A stretch of 39,681 bases of DNA from an uncultured Clostridia bacterium (GTDB lineage: Bacteria; Bacillota; Clostridia; TANB77; CAG-508): assembly GCA_944391885.1 (NCBI GenBank), contig CALXVE010000003.1, positions 1 to 39,681 on the forward strand, in the 5' to 3' direction. The notes beneath the pieces are model-generated. The model was not told the DNA's origin. It worked only from the letters and a program-made list of their open reading frames with translations, and searched no databases. A program made the translations under genes and the position numbers. Positions within the stretch are counted from its first letter, which is position 1, and each line of letters opens with the position of its first letter. Positions 25,740-34,382 of this stretch are shown piece by piece.

Positions 25740-26996
25740 TTAGTTTTCTACTTTTTCAGTAGCAATTCCTCTAACTTCTTGAATATCTATTTTTCTAACA
25801 TGCTCTATTTTATCCCATGTAGTATCACGTTTAAATAAGCATTTGAAGTTTATTAATAGCCATGAACCTAAGAATAATGGATAACATAGTAGTCCCTTAA
25901 TCATTGGTTTGATTGGTCTTTTATCTAACCACATAATAAGTACTGCTGTACCAATTGGTAATAGGAAAGTAGGAATTACATATCTTAAAATATTTATAAT
26001 TAATTCTACATTTGTCATTCCATTTCCTGCATACATAATAAAGTTTAAAATTAATAACGCAATTGTTGCTACAAACATTGGAATACTACCAACAATGTAT
26101 AAAAAGCCATCTAAGTTTACTAAACTTTTATGTTCTTTTACAGAATATGCTAATGGCTTAGTATATTCTTTAATACATTGCATATGTCCCACTGTCCATC
26201 TACTTCTTTGTTTCCAACTTTGCACAAATCCTAGTGGTTGCTCATCATATACAATTGCATCTGTTGCCCAACCTAGTTTTTTTCCTTTAATGATAGTTTT
26301 TAGCGAAAATTCTATATCCTCTGTTAAAGTTTTTGTGTCCCATCCATTTGGTTTTACTAAATCAAATTTAACCATAAAACCAGTACCATTTATTAATGGT
26401 GAAAGTCCTATGTTATATCTTGCCAAATGATAGAAACGGTTCATTGTCCAGTAGAATATTGCATATCCTGCTGTAATCCAGTTGTCTGTAGGATTTTTAA
26501 TATCTCTGTAACCCTGAACTACTTCTTCACCTTGGCATAGTTTTTTGTTCATGTTTTTAATAAAGTTTTTATCTACAATGTTGTCTGCATCAAATATGCA
26601 GAATGCATCATATTGTGCATCTTCTTCTATTTTTTGTTTTAAGAACCAATTTAAAGCATATCCTTTTGTTTTCTTTGTAGGGTCAAATCTTTCATACACA
26701 ATTGCTCCTGCTTTTCTTGCTACTTCTGCAGTTTTATCTGTGCAGTTATCTGCAATAACATAAATATCGTATAAATCTTTTGGATAATCTTGTGCTTTTA
26801 AACTTTTAATTAATTCTTCTACTACATTTTCTTCGTTATGGGCTGGTATTATAGCCATAAAACGATGTTTTTTGTTAACTAGCATTGGTTTATCTTTTAG
26901 TTTTATTAATGAGCAAACACTAATAACTAATTGATATAGCCAAAATATTGTTATAACCCATACTAATGCTTGTTGTACAATGTATAGATACTCCAT
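25740..26996 (-). CDS. Membrane-bound processive-type GT2 glycosyltransferase
   Basis: A 418-residue protein with an N-terminal membrane helix (residues 8-30), a cytosolic GT-A domain and about three C-terminal helices. The conserved acids are in IADNCTDKT, FCIFDADNIVDKN (DxD) and TLTEDIEFSL, and the acceptor motif is QRSRW, the D,D,D,QxxRW set of processive beta-glycosyltransferases such as cellulose, hyaluronan and poly-GlcNAc synthases. AAGGAG lies before the ATG. It appears to be a single-gene unit with its own terminator. Product unknown; no deacetylase or c-di-GMP receptor domain is nearby. Confidence 0.85.
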   Translation of the reverse strand: MEYLYIVQQALVWVITIFWLYQLVISVCSLIKLKDKPMLVNKKHRFMAIIPAHNEENVVEELIKSLKAQDYPKDLYDIYVIADNCTDKTAEVARKAGAIVYERFDPTKKTKGYALNWFLKQKIEEDAQYDAFCIFDADNIVDKNFIKNMNKKLCQGEEVVQGYRDIKNPTDNWITAGYAIFYWTMNRFYHLARYNIGLSPLINGTGFMVKFDLVKPNGWDTKTLTEDIEFSLKTIIKGKKLGWATDAIVYDEQPLGFVQSWKQRSRWTVGHMQCIKEYTKPLAYSVKEHKSLVNLDGFLYIVGSIPMFVATIALLILNFIMYAGNGMTNVELIINILRYVIPTFLLPIGTAVLIMWLDKRPIKPMIKGLLCYPLFLGSWLLINFKCLFKRDTTWDKIEHVRKIDIQEVRGIATEKVEN

Positions 26997-27109
26997 TTTT
27001 TTATCTCCTTAATATATTATTTTTGCTTTTGAAACTTCACAATAATAATTATACTATTCTATTTGTTTTTTTGCAACTTTTATTATAAATTTTAAGCAAT
27101 TCTTAATAA

Positions 27110-29221
27110 TTAATTAGCACTTGCTTCTAAATCCTTCATATTTAGGTTAATTCTGCCTTGTTCATCAATTTCAGATACTTTAACTGTAACTTCATCACCT
27201 ACATTTAAAACATCCTCTACTTTTTCAACTCTTCTGCTTGAAATTTTAGAGATGTGCAATAATCCTTCATTTCCTCCACCTAGGTCTATAAATGCTCCAA
27301 AAGGCATAATTCTTGTTACTGTTCCTGTATAAATGTTGCCTACTTCAATTACTTTTGCTACATCTAAAATCATATCCATTGCTTTTTCACAGTTTTTAGT
27401 ATCTTCTCCATAAACAAATACTTTACCGTCATCTTCAATATCAATTTTAACACCAGTTGCTTCTATAATTTTATTAATCATTTTTCCGCTAGGTCCAATG
27501 ACATCTTTTATTTTATCTACACTGATTATAGTTGTCATTATTTTTGGTGCATATTTTGAAATATCTTCTCTTGGTTTACTAATAACTGGTAACATAACAT
27601 TATCTAAAATATAATCTCGTGCCACTTTTGTTCTTTCAAAAGCCTCCTTGATTATATCATATGTTAGTCCATCTATTTTAATGTCTACTTGTATAGCAGT
27701 AATTCCGTCTTTAGTTCCACCAACTTTAAAGTCCATATCTCCAAAGAAGTCTTCAATTCCTTGAATATCAGTAAGCATAATGTATTTGCTTGGGTCATTT
27801 TTATCTGTTACTAACCCTGTTGAAATACCTGCTACTGGTTTTTTTATAGGAACTCCTGCATCCATTAAAGCAAGTGTGCTACCACATATACTTGCTTGTG
27901 AAGTTGAACCATTAGAAGAAAGTACTTCTGATACAACACGGATTGCATATGGAAATTCATCTTCTGAAGGAATTACTGGTACTAATGCTTTTTCTGCTAA
28001 AGCTCCATGACCAACTTCCCTTCTTCCTGGTCCTCTTGAAGTACGAGCTTCACCAACACTATATGGTGGGAAATTATATTGGTGCATATATCTTTTTGAA
28101 GTTTCTTCATCTAGTCCATCAAGTATTTGTTCTTCACTTTTCATTCCCAACGTTACAACTGACATAACTTGAGTTTGACCTCTTGTAAATATTGCACTAC
28201 CATGTACTCTTGGAAGCACACCAACTTCGCATGACAAAGGTCTAATTTCATCTATTTTTCTGCCATCTGGACGTTTGTGTTCTTCTAAAATCATTTTTCT
28301 AACACATGCTTTTTCTAGGTCGTGTATACTGTCTGCAATTGCTGTAGCTTTTTCTTCGGCTTCTTCTTCTCCATATTTTTCTACAAAATAATTTGTAATA
28401 TCTTCTGCAATTTTTTCCATATTTGCATCTCTTACAGTCTTATCTGTAGCTTGTACATCTTGATACATTCTTTCTTCAAAGTTCTCTTTTATTTCTTCAT
28501 ACACTTCTGGATCTGTTGCAAATGATTTATATTCAAATTTAGGTTTTCCAATTTCTGCTTGAATATCAGAAATAAAATTACATATTTTTTTAATTTCTAC
28601 ATGTGCTTGTTTAATTGCTTCTAACATTGTTTCATTTGGTATCTCATCTGCACCTGCTTCAATCATAGTAATTTTTTCTAAAGTTCCTGCTACTGTTAGG
28701 TTTAGTCTGCTTTTTTCTCTTTGCTCCAATGTTGGGTTAATAATAATTTTATCATCTACATATCCAACATTTACAGCTGCTGTTGGTCCTCCAAATGGAA
28801 TATCTGATATTGAAAGTGCAGCAGATGCACCAATCATGGCACAAACTTCCGGGCTGTTGTCTGGTTCTACAGATAATACTGTTGCTACAACACAAGTATC
28901 ATTTCTAAAATCTTTTGGGAACAATGGTCTTAATGGCCTATCTATTGCCCTTGAAGTTAGTATCGCCTTATCTGCTGGTTTTCCTTCTCTTTTATTAAAT
29001 CCTCCTGGAATTTTACCAACTGCATATAGTTTTTCCTCATAATCTACTGATAATGGGAAAAAGTCAATTCCTTCTTTTGGTTCTTTTGTTGCTGTTACAT
29101 TTACCATAACAACAGTGTCTCCATAGCGTACTACAACGCTACCGTTTGCAAGTTCTGCAATTTTTCCTGTTTCAATTGTTAGCTTTCTTCCTGCTAATTC
29201 TGTTTCATAAGTTTTAAACAT
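27110..29221 (-). CDS. pnp: Polyribonucleotide nucleotidyltransferase (PNPase)
   Basis: A 703-residue phosphorolytic 3'-5' exoribonuclease. Two RNase PH domains are separated by a helical domain. The second core carries the ARTSRGPGRREVGHGALAEK block (around residue 395) and the DFFGDMDFKVGGT acidic motif. A KH domain near 560-620 (KIKDVIGPSGKMINKII) and an S1 domain near 630-700 (GAFIDLGGGNEGLLHISKIS) end the protein. Full length. AGGAAG lies before the ATG. It lies downstream of rpsO with a terminator between them, an order conserved in many bacteria. Confidence 0.98.
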   Translation of the reverse strand: MFKTYETELAGRKLTIETGKIAELANGSVVVRYGDTVVMVNVTATKEPKEGIDFFPLSVDYEEKLYAVGKIPGGFNKREGKPADKAILTSRAIDRPLRPLFPKDFRNDTCVVATVLSVEPDNSPEVCAMIGASAALSISDIPFGGPTAAVNVGYVDDKIIINPTLEQREKSRLNLTVAGTLEKITMIEAGADEIPNETMLEAIKQAHVEIKKICNFISDIQAEIGKPKFEYKSFATDPEVYEEIKENFEERMYQDVQATDKTVRDANMEKIAEDITNYFVEKYGEEEAEEKATAIADSIHDLEKACVRKMILEEHKRPDGRKIDEIRPLSCEVGVLPRVHGSAIFTRGQTQVMSVVTLGMKSEEQILDGLDEETSKRYMHQYNFPPYSVGEARTSRGPGRREVGHGALAEKALVPVIPSEDEFPYAIRVVSEVLSSNGSTSQASICGSTLALMDAGVPIKKPVAGISTGLVTDKNDPSKYIMLTDIQGIEDFFGDMDFKVGGTKDGITAIQVDIKIDGLTYDIIKEAFERTKVARDYILDNVMLPVISKPREDISKYAPKIMTTIISVDKIKDVIGPSGKMINKIIEATGVKIDIEDDGKVFVYGEDTKNCEKAMDMILDVAKVIEVGNIYTGTVTRIMPFGAFIDLGGGNEGLLHISKISSRRVEKVEDVLNVGDEVTVKVSEIDEQGRINLNMKDLEASAN

Positions 29222-29286
29222 ATCTTTCTTCCTTTCTACAATTATTTTAAATTTATTTAAAACAATACAAAATTAGCGTAACCTCT

Positions 29287-29322
29287 ATTATGAGCTATTT
29301 TTTGCTTTTAATAGCTTATAAT
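29287..29322 (-). promoter_or_regulatory. Stem-loop in the pnp leader
   Basis: ATTATGAGCTATT (29287-29299) and AATAGCTTATAAT (29310-29322) form a 13-bp stem with one mismatch, 65 bases before the pnp start. No U-tract follows on the minus strand, so it is not a terminator. A second pairing, TAGCTT (29312-29317) with AAGCTA (29325-29330), competes with it. In E. coli a pnp leader hairpin is cut for autoregulation; a similar role here is only inferred. Confidence 0.4.
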
Positions 29323-29423
29323 ACAAGCTACTTTCTAATTTTAATATTGTCTAAATACTTATTTTAGTTTGTCCAAATTTTGTTCAATAAATTACTTTAT
29401 TTAAATATTTCAAAAAACTTGGA

Positions 29424-29459
29424 AAAATGGGCATTTTAAAGTTGTGAAATGCCCATTTT
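29424..29459 (-). terminator. Terminator between rpsO and pnp
   Basis: AAAATGGGCATTT (29424-29436) and AAATGCCCATTTT (29447-29459) form a perfect 13-bp stem with a 10-base loop, starting 8 bases after rpsO. U-tracts are short, so partial read-through into pnp is possible. Confidence 0.75.
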
Positions 29460-29467
29460 GAATTACA

Positions 29468-29731
29468 CTATTTTCTTAAGCCTAGTTTTTCAACAATATC
29501 TCTGTATCTTTGGATATCTTTTTTAGCTAAATAGTTAAGTAGGTTTCTTCTAGCACCTACCATTTTTAAAAGTCCTCTCCTTGAGTGATTATCTTTTACA
29601 TGAACTTTTAAATGTGTAGTTAATTCATTAATTCTTTCTGTTAAAAGAGCGATTTGCACTTCTGGTGAGCCAGTATCTTTTTCGTCCCTTCTATAAGTTT
29701 CAATGATTTCTTGTTTTCTTTCTTTTGTCAT
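29468..29731 (-). CDS. rpsO: Ribosomal protein S15
   Basis: An 87-residue protein of the 30S subunit, full length. The conserved core [40 protein letters not shown] and the [10 protein letters not shown] block bind the 16S rRNA three-way junction and organise the platform with S6 and S18. AAGGAGG lies eight bases before the ATG. It has its own promoter and a structured leader of about 100 bases. Confidence 0.98.
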   Translation of the reverse strand: MTKERKQEIIETYRRDEKDTGSPEVQIALLTERINELTTHLKVHVKDNHSRRGLLKMVGARRNLLNYLAKKDIQRYRDIVEKLGLRK

Positions 29732-29758
29732 AATTTTTTCCTCCTTTTTTTCAATTTG

Positions 29759-29830
29759 CCTTTAACTGAGCCTAAGTTGGAGTTTTTGTTGCCTTAGACT
29801 AAGTAAAAGGTAGCCTGTGCTTTTTTGCAC
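29759..29830 (-). promoter_or_regulatory. Structured rpsO leader, possible S15 autoregulatory RNA
   Basis: The minus-strand leader holds a small hairpin, GTGC-AAAAAA-GCAC (29830-29817), then a long imperfect helix. CCTTTTACTTAG-like sequence pairs with CTCAGTTAAAGG-like sequence near the ribosome binding site, with an inner CTAAGG/CTTAGG stem. S15 represses its own mRNA in many bacteria by binding leader RNAs of varied shape that mimic its rRNA site. That this leader does so is inferred from position and structure only. Confidence 0.45.
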
Positions 29831-29836
29831 ATTAAT

Positions 29837-29865
29837 ATATTAACATATTTTGCTAAAAAATGCAA
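29837..29865 (-). promoter_or_regulatory. Promoter of rpsO
   Basis: On the minus strand TTGCAT (29865-29860) and TAATAT (29842-29837) are 17 bases apart. The expected start near 29830 is just at the first leader hairpin. Confidence 0.6.
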
Positions 29866-29872
29866 GTATATT

Positions 29873-31396
29873 TTACCCCTGTCCCTTATGACGACAAAAA
29901 TGGTAGATTGGGGACTGTCCCAAATGAAGACATACAATCGGAATTAGTACTACTATGTATGGAATTATGTATCTTGATTTTGCTTCCCATAAAATATGAA
30001 ATGCAAATCCACCTATAAATATTGTAAGCAAAAATACTAATTCTAGTGAAAGATTTTTTCTGTTTTTAATTAAAACAATTAACGCACAGGTGCACATTAA
30101 AATTAACAATGCTTTTTGATAAAATGTTAATGGTTCTATCATATTTTCTAGTTGGTTGTTGTTTTCACCTGTCATGTTGTTTCTTACTGCTGAATATGTA
30201 TTTTCAGTCCACATTGATGCAATTTTATTTATATAAAATTCAAATGCATAACCTGGGTTTTGCACAAAATATGTTAGTCTTTGTTTTATTCTTTCTGGAT
30301 ATTCCTGTTTTGCTGCTTCTGTATTTTTTAGTGCATATTCTCCTATTGCTTCATTATACCATCCATTTGCTCTTGGACCTTCTTCCATTGCCATTAAAAA
30401 GTAGCTAATGTTTGGATATTCTTTTTGGCTGTCTAAATTATATTTTGCTAAATAATAATTTTTTACAATTGAAGCTGGAAATATGGAAATAACTATATAC
30501 ATGATAATTATAGCTGTTGCAAGTAGACTTTCCTTCCATGGCTTTTTAGTAATTCCTTTAAATAAATTTAACAATAAATATATTACTGTTGCAATAATAA
30601 ATATTAGGCTATTCATCCTCATCATATATGCTAGCATTGTTAAAAGCGAGGCAAAAACTGGATATTGCCATTTTTTTGTTTCTGTATATCTCATCATAAA
30701 ATATACTGAAAGAAGACATAGTGCCAGGCTTGGTATATCTCCATATATAAATGTTGAAAGCATTGGCAATGATATAAATGTAAGTATTAAAATAAATAGC
30801 AATATTTTATTTATCCTATATTTTTTAGATAATTGCACACCTATTTTATATATTGAAAATACAATTAAAATATTTGCTAAAATATTTAATACTCTTAATA
30901 CTTCAAGTGTATCAAAATGTATAATTCTAAAGAAAAGGCTAAATACAAATGATAATGAAATTTGCTGATGGTATGCTTGCATATACTCACTTAGTGGAAT
31001 TCCCGCATATGTCATGTTTGGCAAAAATTCTTCTAAGTTTCCCCTAAAAAATGTTTGTGCTAGGTTTGCTGCATGAATTTGGTCTCCCACTACTGCAGGT
31101 CTTACAAATATAACCCAGCATATCATAAATATTATATAGATTGCCATTGAGACAATTAATAATACTTTTCTTATTTTCTTTTTCTTTTCAGTTTCTTCAT
31201 TATATAAGTGCTTGTCCAAAATATATGCTATGTAAAATATTGCCCCTGCAAGTAATGCAAGCAATATAACATATATTATGCTATTAAAACTAATAGTAAT
31301 ATGTTCTGATGCGTCTAAATTGGCTGTAAATAATATATTTAATATTAAGACCATTACTAATGCTAATATTCCGCATATATAAATAATTTTTTTCAT
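29873..31396 (-). CDS. GT-C-like multi-pass membrane protein
   Basis: A 507-residue protein with about twelve membrane segments and AAGGAG before its ATG. An acidic motif after the first helices (VGDQIHAANLAQTFFRGNLE) and the following AYHQQISLSFVFSLFFRI resemble the first outer loop of GT-C glycosyltransferases. A soluble segment near 345-410 lies outside. It begins 10 bases after murD2, in a probable operon murL-murD2-this gene, so a wall-related polyprenyl-sugar transferase role is plausible. The last about 18 residues are encoded by a GGGACTGTCCC-type repeat, so the natural C-terminus has probably been replaced. Confidence 0.65.
   Translation of the reverse strand: MKKIIYICGILALVMVLILNILFTANLDASEHITISFNSIIYVILLALLAGAIFYIAYILDKHLYNEETEKKKKIRKVLLIVSMAIYIIFMICWVIFVRPAVVGDQIHAANLAQTFFRGNLEEFLPNMTYAGIPLSEYMQAYHQQISLSFVFSLFFRIIHFDTLEVLRVLNILANILIVFSIYKIGVQLSKKYRINKILLFILILTFISLPMLSTFIYGDIPSLALCLLSVYFMMRYTETKKWQYPVFASLLTMLAYMMRMNSLIFIIATVIYLLLNLFKGITKKPWKESLLATAIIIMYIVISIFPASIVKNYYLAKYNLDSQKEYPNISYFLMAMEEGPRANGWYNEAIGEYALKNTEAAKQEYPERIKQRLTYFVQNPGYAFEFYINKIASMWTENTYSAVRNNMTGENNNQLENMIEPLTFYQKALLILMCTCALIVLIKNRKNLSLELVFLLTIFIGGFAFHILWEAKSRYIIPYIVVLIPIVCLHLGQSPIYHFCRHKGQG
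29876..29921 (-). repeat. GGGACAGTCCC-type palindromic repeat
   Basis: A palindrome GGGACTGTCCC (29911-29921) is followed 25 bases on by CCCCTGTCCC (29876-29885) in plus-strand coordinates, so the two GGGACAG cores bracket a short spacer. Repeats of this look are scattered in many Clostridia genomes. This copy overlaps the end of the GT-C gene and supplies its stop codon. Confidence 0.5.
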
Positions 31397-31406
31397 AATT
31401 TACTCC

Positions 31407-32741
31407 TTAATTTGCTGCTTTCCTAACAAGTTCCTGATAAATATTTCCCTTTTCTTCAAAGTTCTTAAAAAAGCCATAACTTGCAGCTGCTGGTGATAAC
31501 AAGCAGCTTTTACCTTTATTTGTTACTTTTTTAGCTATCTTTACCGCTTCTTCCATAGTTTCTACTATATAAACTTTTTCTTTTTTTAGTTTTTTTGCAA
31601 TGTCATGTCCAGTTTTTGGCATACAAATGACATTTGTTATATTGCTTTTATTTAAAAATTCAATAAATTCTGTATAATCTAGTCCCCTATCCATTCCACC
31701 AATAATTAGTGTATCCACATTTTTCAGCACTTTAACTGCTTCCATTGTTGCCATTGGTATTGTTCCAATGCTATTATCATAATATGATATATCATTATAC
31801 TTTCCAACAAATTCCAATCTATGGTGTAATGGCTCAAAATTTTCAATTGTTTTAATGGTTTTATCTAGGTCTAACTTTAAAATTTGAGAAACCCCAAGTG
31901 CAAACATAATATTATTTAAATTATATTCACCTAGTAATTTTCGTGGTGATTTTATGTTGTAGATAGGTTTTTCTTTAAAATACACATAATTATTTTTTAT
32001 ACATATATCTCCACTTTCTTTTAAGCTAACTCCATATGTTTTTGCCTTTGGAAATTCTACAAATTTTTGTAAAACTTCATTATCTAAATTATATATAAAA
32101 TAATCTGCTTCTTTTTGATTTTTAAATATATTGCATTTTGCCTGTGCATATTTTTCAAAAGAAGCATAATGGTCTAAATGTTCTGGGTATATATTTAATA
32201 AAATTGCAATATTGGGGCATAACTCCATGTATTCCAATTGATGTGAAGACATTTCTAGCACAAGCACTGTTTCTTTATCTATTTTATCAATATAGTCAAA
32301 TGCAGGTGTTCCAATGTTTCCAAGTAGCATCGTTTTTACATTTTGCTCTTTTAAAATTGTATAAATCAATGAACTCGTTGTGCTTTTTCCCTTTGTTCCT
32401 GTAACTCCTATTGTAAACACATTAAAAAATTCTAGCAATAGCTCCAATTGTGATTTTATTTTATGAATATATTTGCTTGTGTCAATTCCTACAAAAGATA
32501 TTCCTGGAGTTTTTATAATTAAGTCATATTCTTCTAAACTTTTTAAATAATCTTTTCCGCCTATATAAACTGCATTTTTATCATTTCCTAAAAAATCATC
32601 ATCTTCTTTTTGGTCTGCTATATATATTGTCTGTTCTTTTAGATATTTTCTAATAAACTTGTATGTAGACTTTCCTTCTCTGCCAAAACCTAATATTATA
32701 ATTTTTTTGCCTTTTAAATATTTTATCAAATCATTAATCAC
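31407..32741 (-). CDS. murD2: UDP-MurNAc-L-alanine--L-glutamate ligase (MurD2-like)
   Basis: A Mur ligase of about 444 residues. The N-terminal ILGFGREGKSTYKFI is MurD-like, the ATP site is GVTGTKGKSTTSSL (about 112-125), and VLEMSSHQLEY and LNIYPEHLDHYASFEKYAQAK are the central-domain motifs. Where usual MurD has a DSKATN loop in its C-terminal domain, this protein has YYDNSIGTIPMAT, consistent with different glutamate recognition. The MurL-like gene overlaps it, which argues for MurD2, adding L-glutamate instead of D-glutamate. GTG 32741 is chosen as start because AAGAGG lies nine bases upstream; TTG 32744 is also possible. Ordinary MurD is the alternative. Confidence 0.75.
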   Translation of the reverse strand: MINDLIKYLKGKKIIILGFGREGKSTYKFIRKYLKEQTIYIADQKEDDDFLGNDKNAVYIGGKDYLKSLEEYDLIIKTPGISFVGIDTSKYIHKIKSQLELLLEFFNVFTIGVTGTKGKSTTSSLIYTILKEQNVKTMLLGNIGTPAFDYIDKIDKETVLVLEMSSHQLEYMELCPNIAILLNIYPEHLDHYASFEKYAQAKCNIFKNQKEADYFIYNLDNEVLQKFVEFPKAKTYGVSLKESGDICIKNNYVYFKEKPIYNIKSPRKLLGEYNLNNIMFALGVSQILKLDLDKTIKTIENFEPLHHRLEFVGKYNDISYYDNSIGTIPMATMEAVKVLKNVDTLIIGGMDRGLDYTEFIEFLNKSNITNVICMPKTGHDIAKKLKKEKVYIVETMEEAVKIAKKVTNKGKSCLLSPAAASYGFFKNFEEKGNIYQELVRKAAN

Positions 32742-34116
32742 CAAAAAATACCTCTTTTCTTAGCATTTCATTTTGCTCATTTGTTAAATTATTTTCCTCA
32801 TTATATCTTTTAGTAATATCATTTGTTGTATCAACTAATTTATAATTTTCTTTGTAATATTGCAATAAATATGGTAGATTTTGCTTTGCTCTTTCAATAT
32901 TTTGTATTGTTCTACTTATTGCAAAATTCACTTCTTCAAATGTTCCAACACAATCAAATGGCTTTGTATTACTTTTTCCGGTTAATTCTAAGAATATATT
33001 TAATAATTCTTTACTTTCAAACATATCTGTACCAAAAATTGATACTAATTTTTCTTTATACAAATATGGACTTAATATAGTAAATGCAAATAAGCATTTA
33101 GCACACTTGTGGCACCATTTCCACTCTTTTTCTTTGCTACCCACATTGCAGCTTTTAAAAGTCTGATGATATTTTTCATATTTTGAAAATATTTTTGCTA
33201 TTTGAAGTTCATTAAGGGGTCTTAAAAAACTAAAATATTTAACTGGAACTTTCAAATATTTATTAGCATAATTTTCAAAATCACACTCAAATTCATAACT
33301 TTTAGAATATTGGTGATTTATTTTTTCTCCCATTACATTTGCTTCATTGCTACTTACTTCATTTGATAATGCAATATATTTTTGCGATAACAAATGTGCT
33401 ATTAAATATGAAACAAATGCTAGCATTGCAGAAAAAGGTGTGTGACCATTTATATATCCTTTTTCATTTAAATCTATTAAGTTTTTGTCTATTTTTCTAT
33501 GAACTTCTATAATACTGTTATATTCCAATCCTGCAATTTCAGCACATTTTAAAGTTACAGGCTTTGGATTAATAATAAGTCCATAATATTTTTGTTTGTT
33601 TTGTTTTAAAACTTCTAATGTTACAACAGAATCTTTTCCGCCACCTATAGGTACAATATATCCGATGTAATCATCTTGTGGTGAATTATAATTAAATTCA
33701 CTTTTTTTCTGTGTGCACTCTATTTCCATAAAGCTTTGTATATCTGTTTTTATTTCATTTCTATAAAATAGTTCTCCAAGACCATAAAAATAAAGTTTTT
33801 TCCACCATCTTTTTTGTTCTTCATTTAAATATCCACATTTAATAACTACTTTTGGTGAGCACGTGCATTTCCAATAGCTAATTAATTCAATTAACCCTAT
33901 ATTAAATATAATATTTTGTGCAATTTCTGTATTTATACTCTTAAAATTAAATTCTTTTTTATCTATGCTAATTTTAGCATGAAATTTTGTAAGTTTTGGT
34001 ATCTCAAATTCGTACTCTAAATATATAGCTTTTTCATCTTCGCTTGATAAATAGCTGTTATACCAAAATTCTTTATACTTTTCTCTAAACTTTTCAAACT
34101 TTAATAAATTTTCCAT
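32734..34116 (-). CDS. murL: UDP-MurNAc-L-alanyl-L-glutamate epimerase (MurL-like)
   Basis: A 460-residue cytosolic protein. It has a PP-loop-like ATP motif, PIGGGKDSVVTLEVLK (about 156-171), then GHTPFSAMLAFVSYL (224-238), SNEVSSNEANVMG and a cysteine cluster CHKCAKC (C335, C338, C341). This is the layout I associate with MurL, described in Xanthomonas oryzae, which converts the terminal L-glutamate of UDP-MurNAc-L-Ala-L-Glu to D-glutamate while hydrolysing ATP to AMP and pyrophosphate. A PP-loop fits that chemistry. It overlaps murD2 by 8 bases, upstream on the same transcript. Another PP-loop enzyme remains possible but the pairing makes MurL much more likely. Confidence 0.75.
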   Translation of the reverse strand: MENLLKFEKFREKYKEFWYNSYLSSEDEKAIYLEYEFEIPKLTKFHAKISIDKKEFNFKSINTEIAQNIIFNIGLIELISYWKCTCSPKVVIKCGYLNEEQKRWWKKLYFYGLGELFYRNEIKTDIQSFMEIECTQKKSEFNYNSPQDDYIGYIVPIGGGKDSVVTLEVLKQNKQKYYGLIINPKPVTLKCAEIAGLEYNSIIEVHRKIDKNLIDLNEKGYINGHTPFSAMLAFVSYLIAHLLSQKYIALSNEVSSNEANVMGEKINHQYSKSYEFECDFENYANKYLKVPVKYFSFLRPLNELQIAKIFSKYEKYHQTFKSCNVGSKEKEWKWCHKCAKCLFAFTILSPYLYKEKLVSIFGTDMFESKELLNIFLELTGKSNTKPFDCVGTFEEVNFAISRTIQNIERAKQNLPYLLQYYKENYKLVDTTNDITKRYNEENNLTNEQNEMLRKEVFFGD

Positions 34117-34245
34117 GTGCCTTTCTCTCCTAAGTATTTTTACTTGACTTATTATACATTATTTTAGATTTTCTTACAACCTAAAAATTATTTTATTATA
34201 TATTATGCAAAAAAATTTAATTTTGGTTATACAATAAAATACAAC

Positions 34246-34275
34246 AAAAAAGCAGTAATAAAATACTGCTTTTTT
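34246..34275. terminator. Strong bidirectional intrinsic terminator
   Basis: AAAAAAGCAGTA (34246-34257) and TACTGCTTTTTT (34264-34275) form a perfect 12-bp stem with a 6-base loop, flanked by T runs on both strands. It separates the accessory operon from murL. The remaining bases to the murL start (34117-34245) are AT-rich with no further feature that I can identify. Confidence 0.8.
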
Positions 34276-34320
34276 CGTCAACCCCTTTTTCGATTCCACT
34301 CATTTCTATCTAAAACTAAA

Positions 34321-34343
34321 TAGAGCAGTTTTCTACTGCTCTA
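34321..34343. terminator. Second hairpin after the accessory operon
   Basis: TAGAGCAGT (34321-34329) and ACTGCTCTA (34335-34343) form a perfect 9-bp stem with a 5-base loop. Its GCAGT core repeats that of the hairpin 50 bases away. T-rich sequence follows on both sides. Confidence 0.55.
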
Positions 34344-34382
34344 CTTTTTGGTGCCTTAGCGAAGGACGTATGCGAAAAACGC

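Noticed and set aside
30483..30968. 161-codon plus-strand frame inside the GT-C gene
   Set aside because: It is antisense to a well-supported membrane protein gene, has no ribosome binding site, and has the composition expected of the complement.
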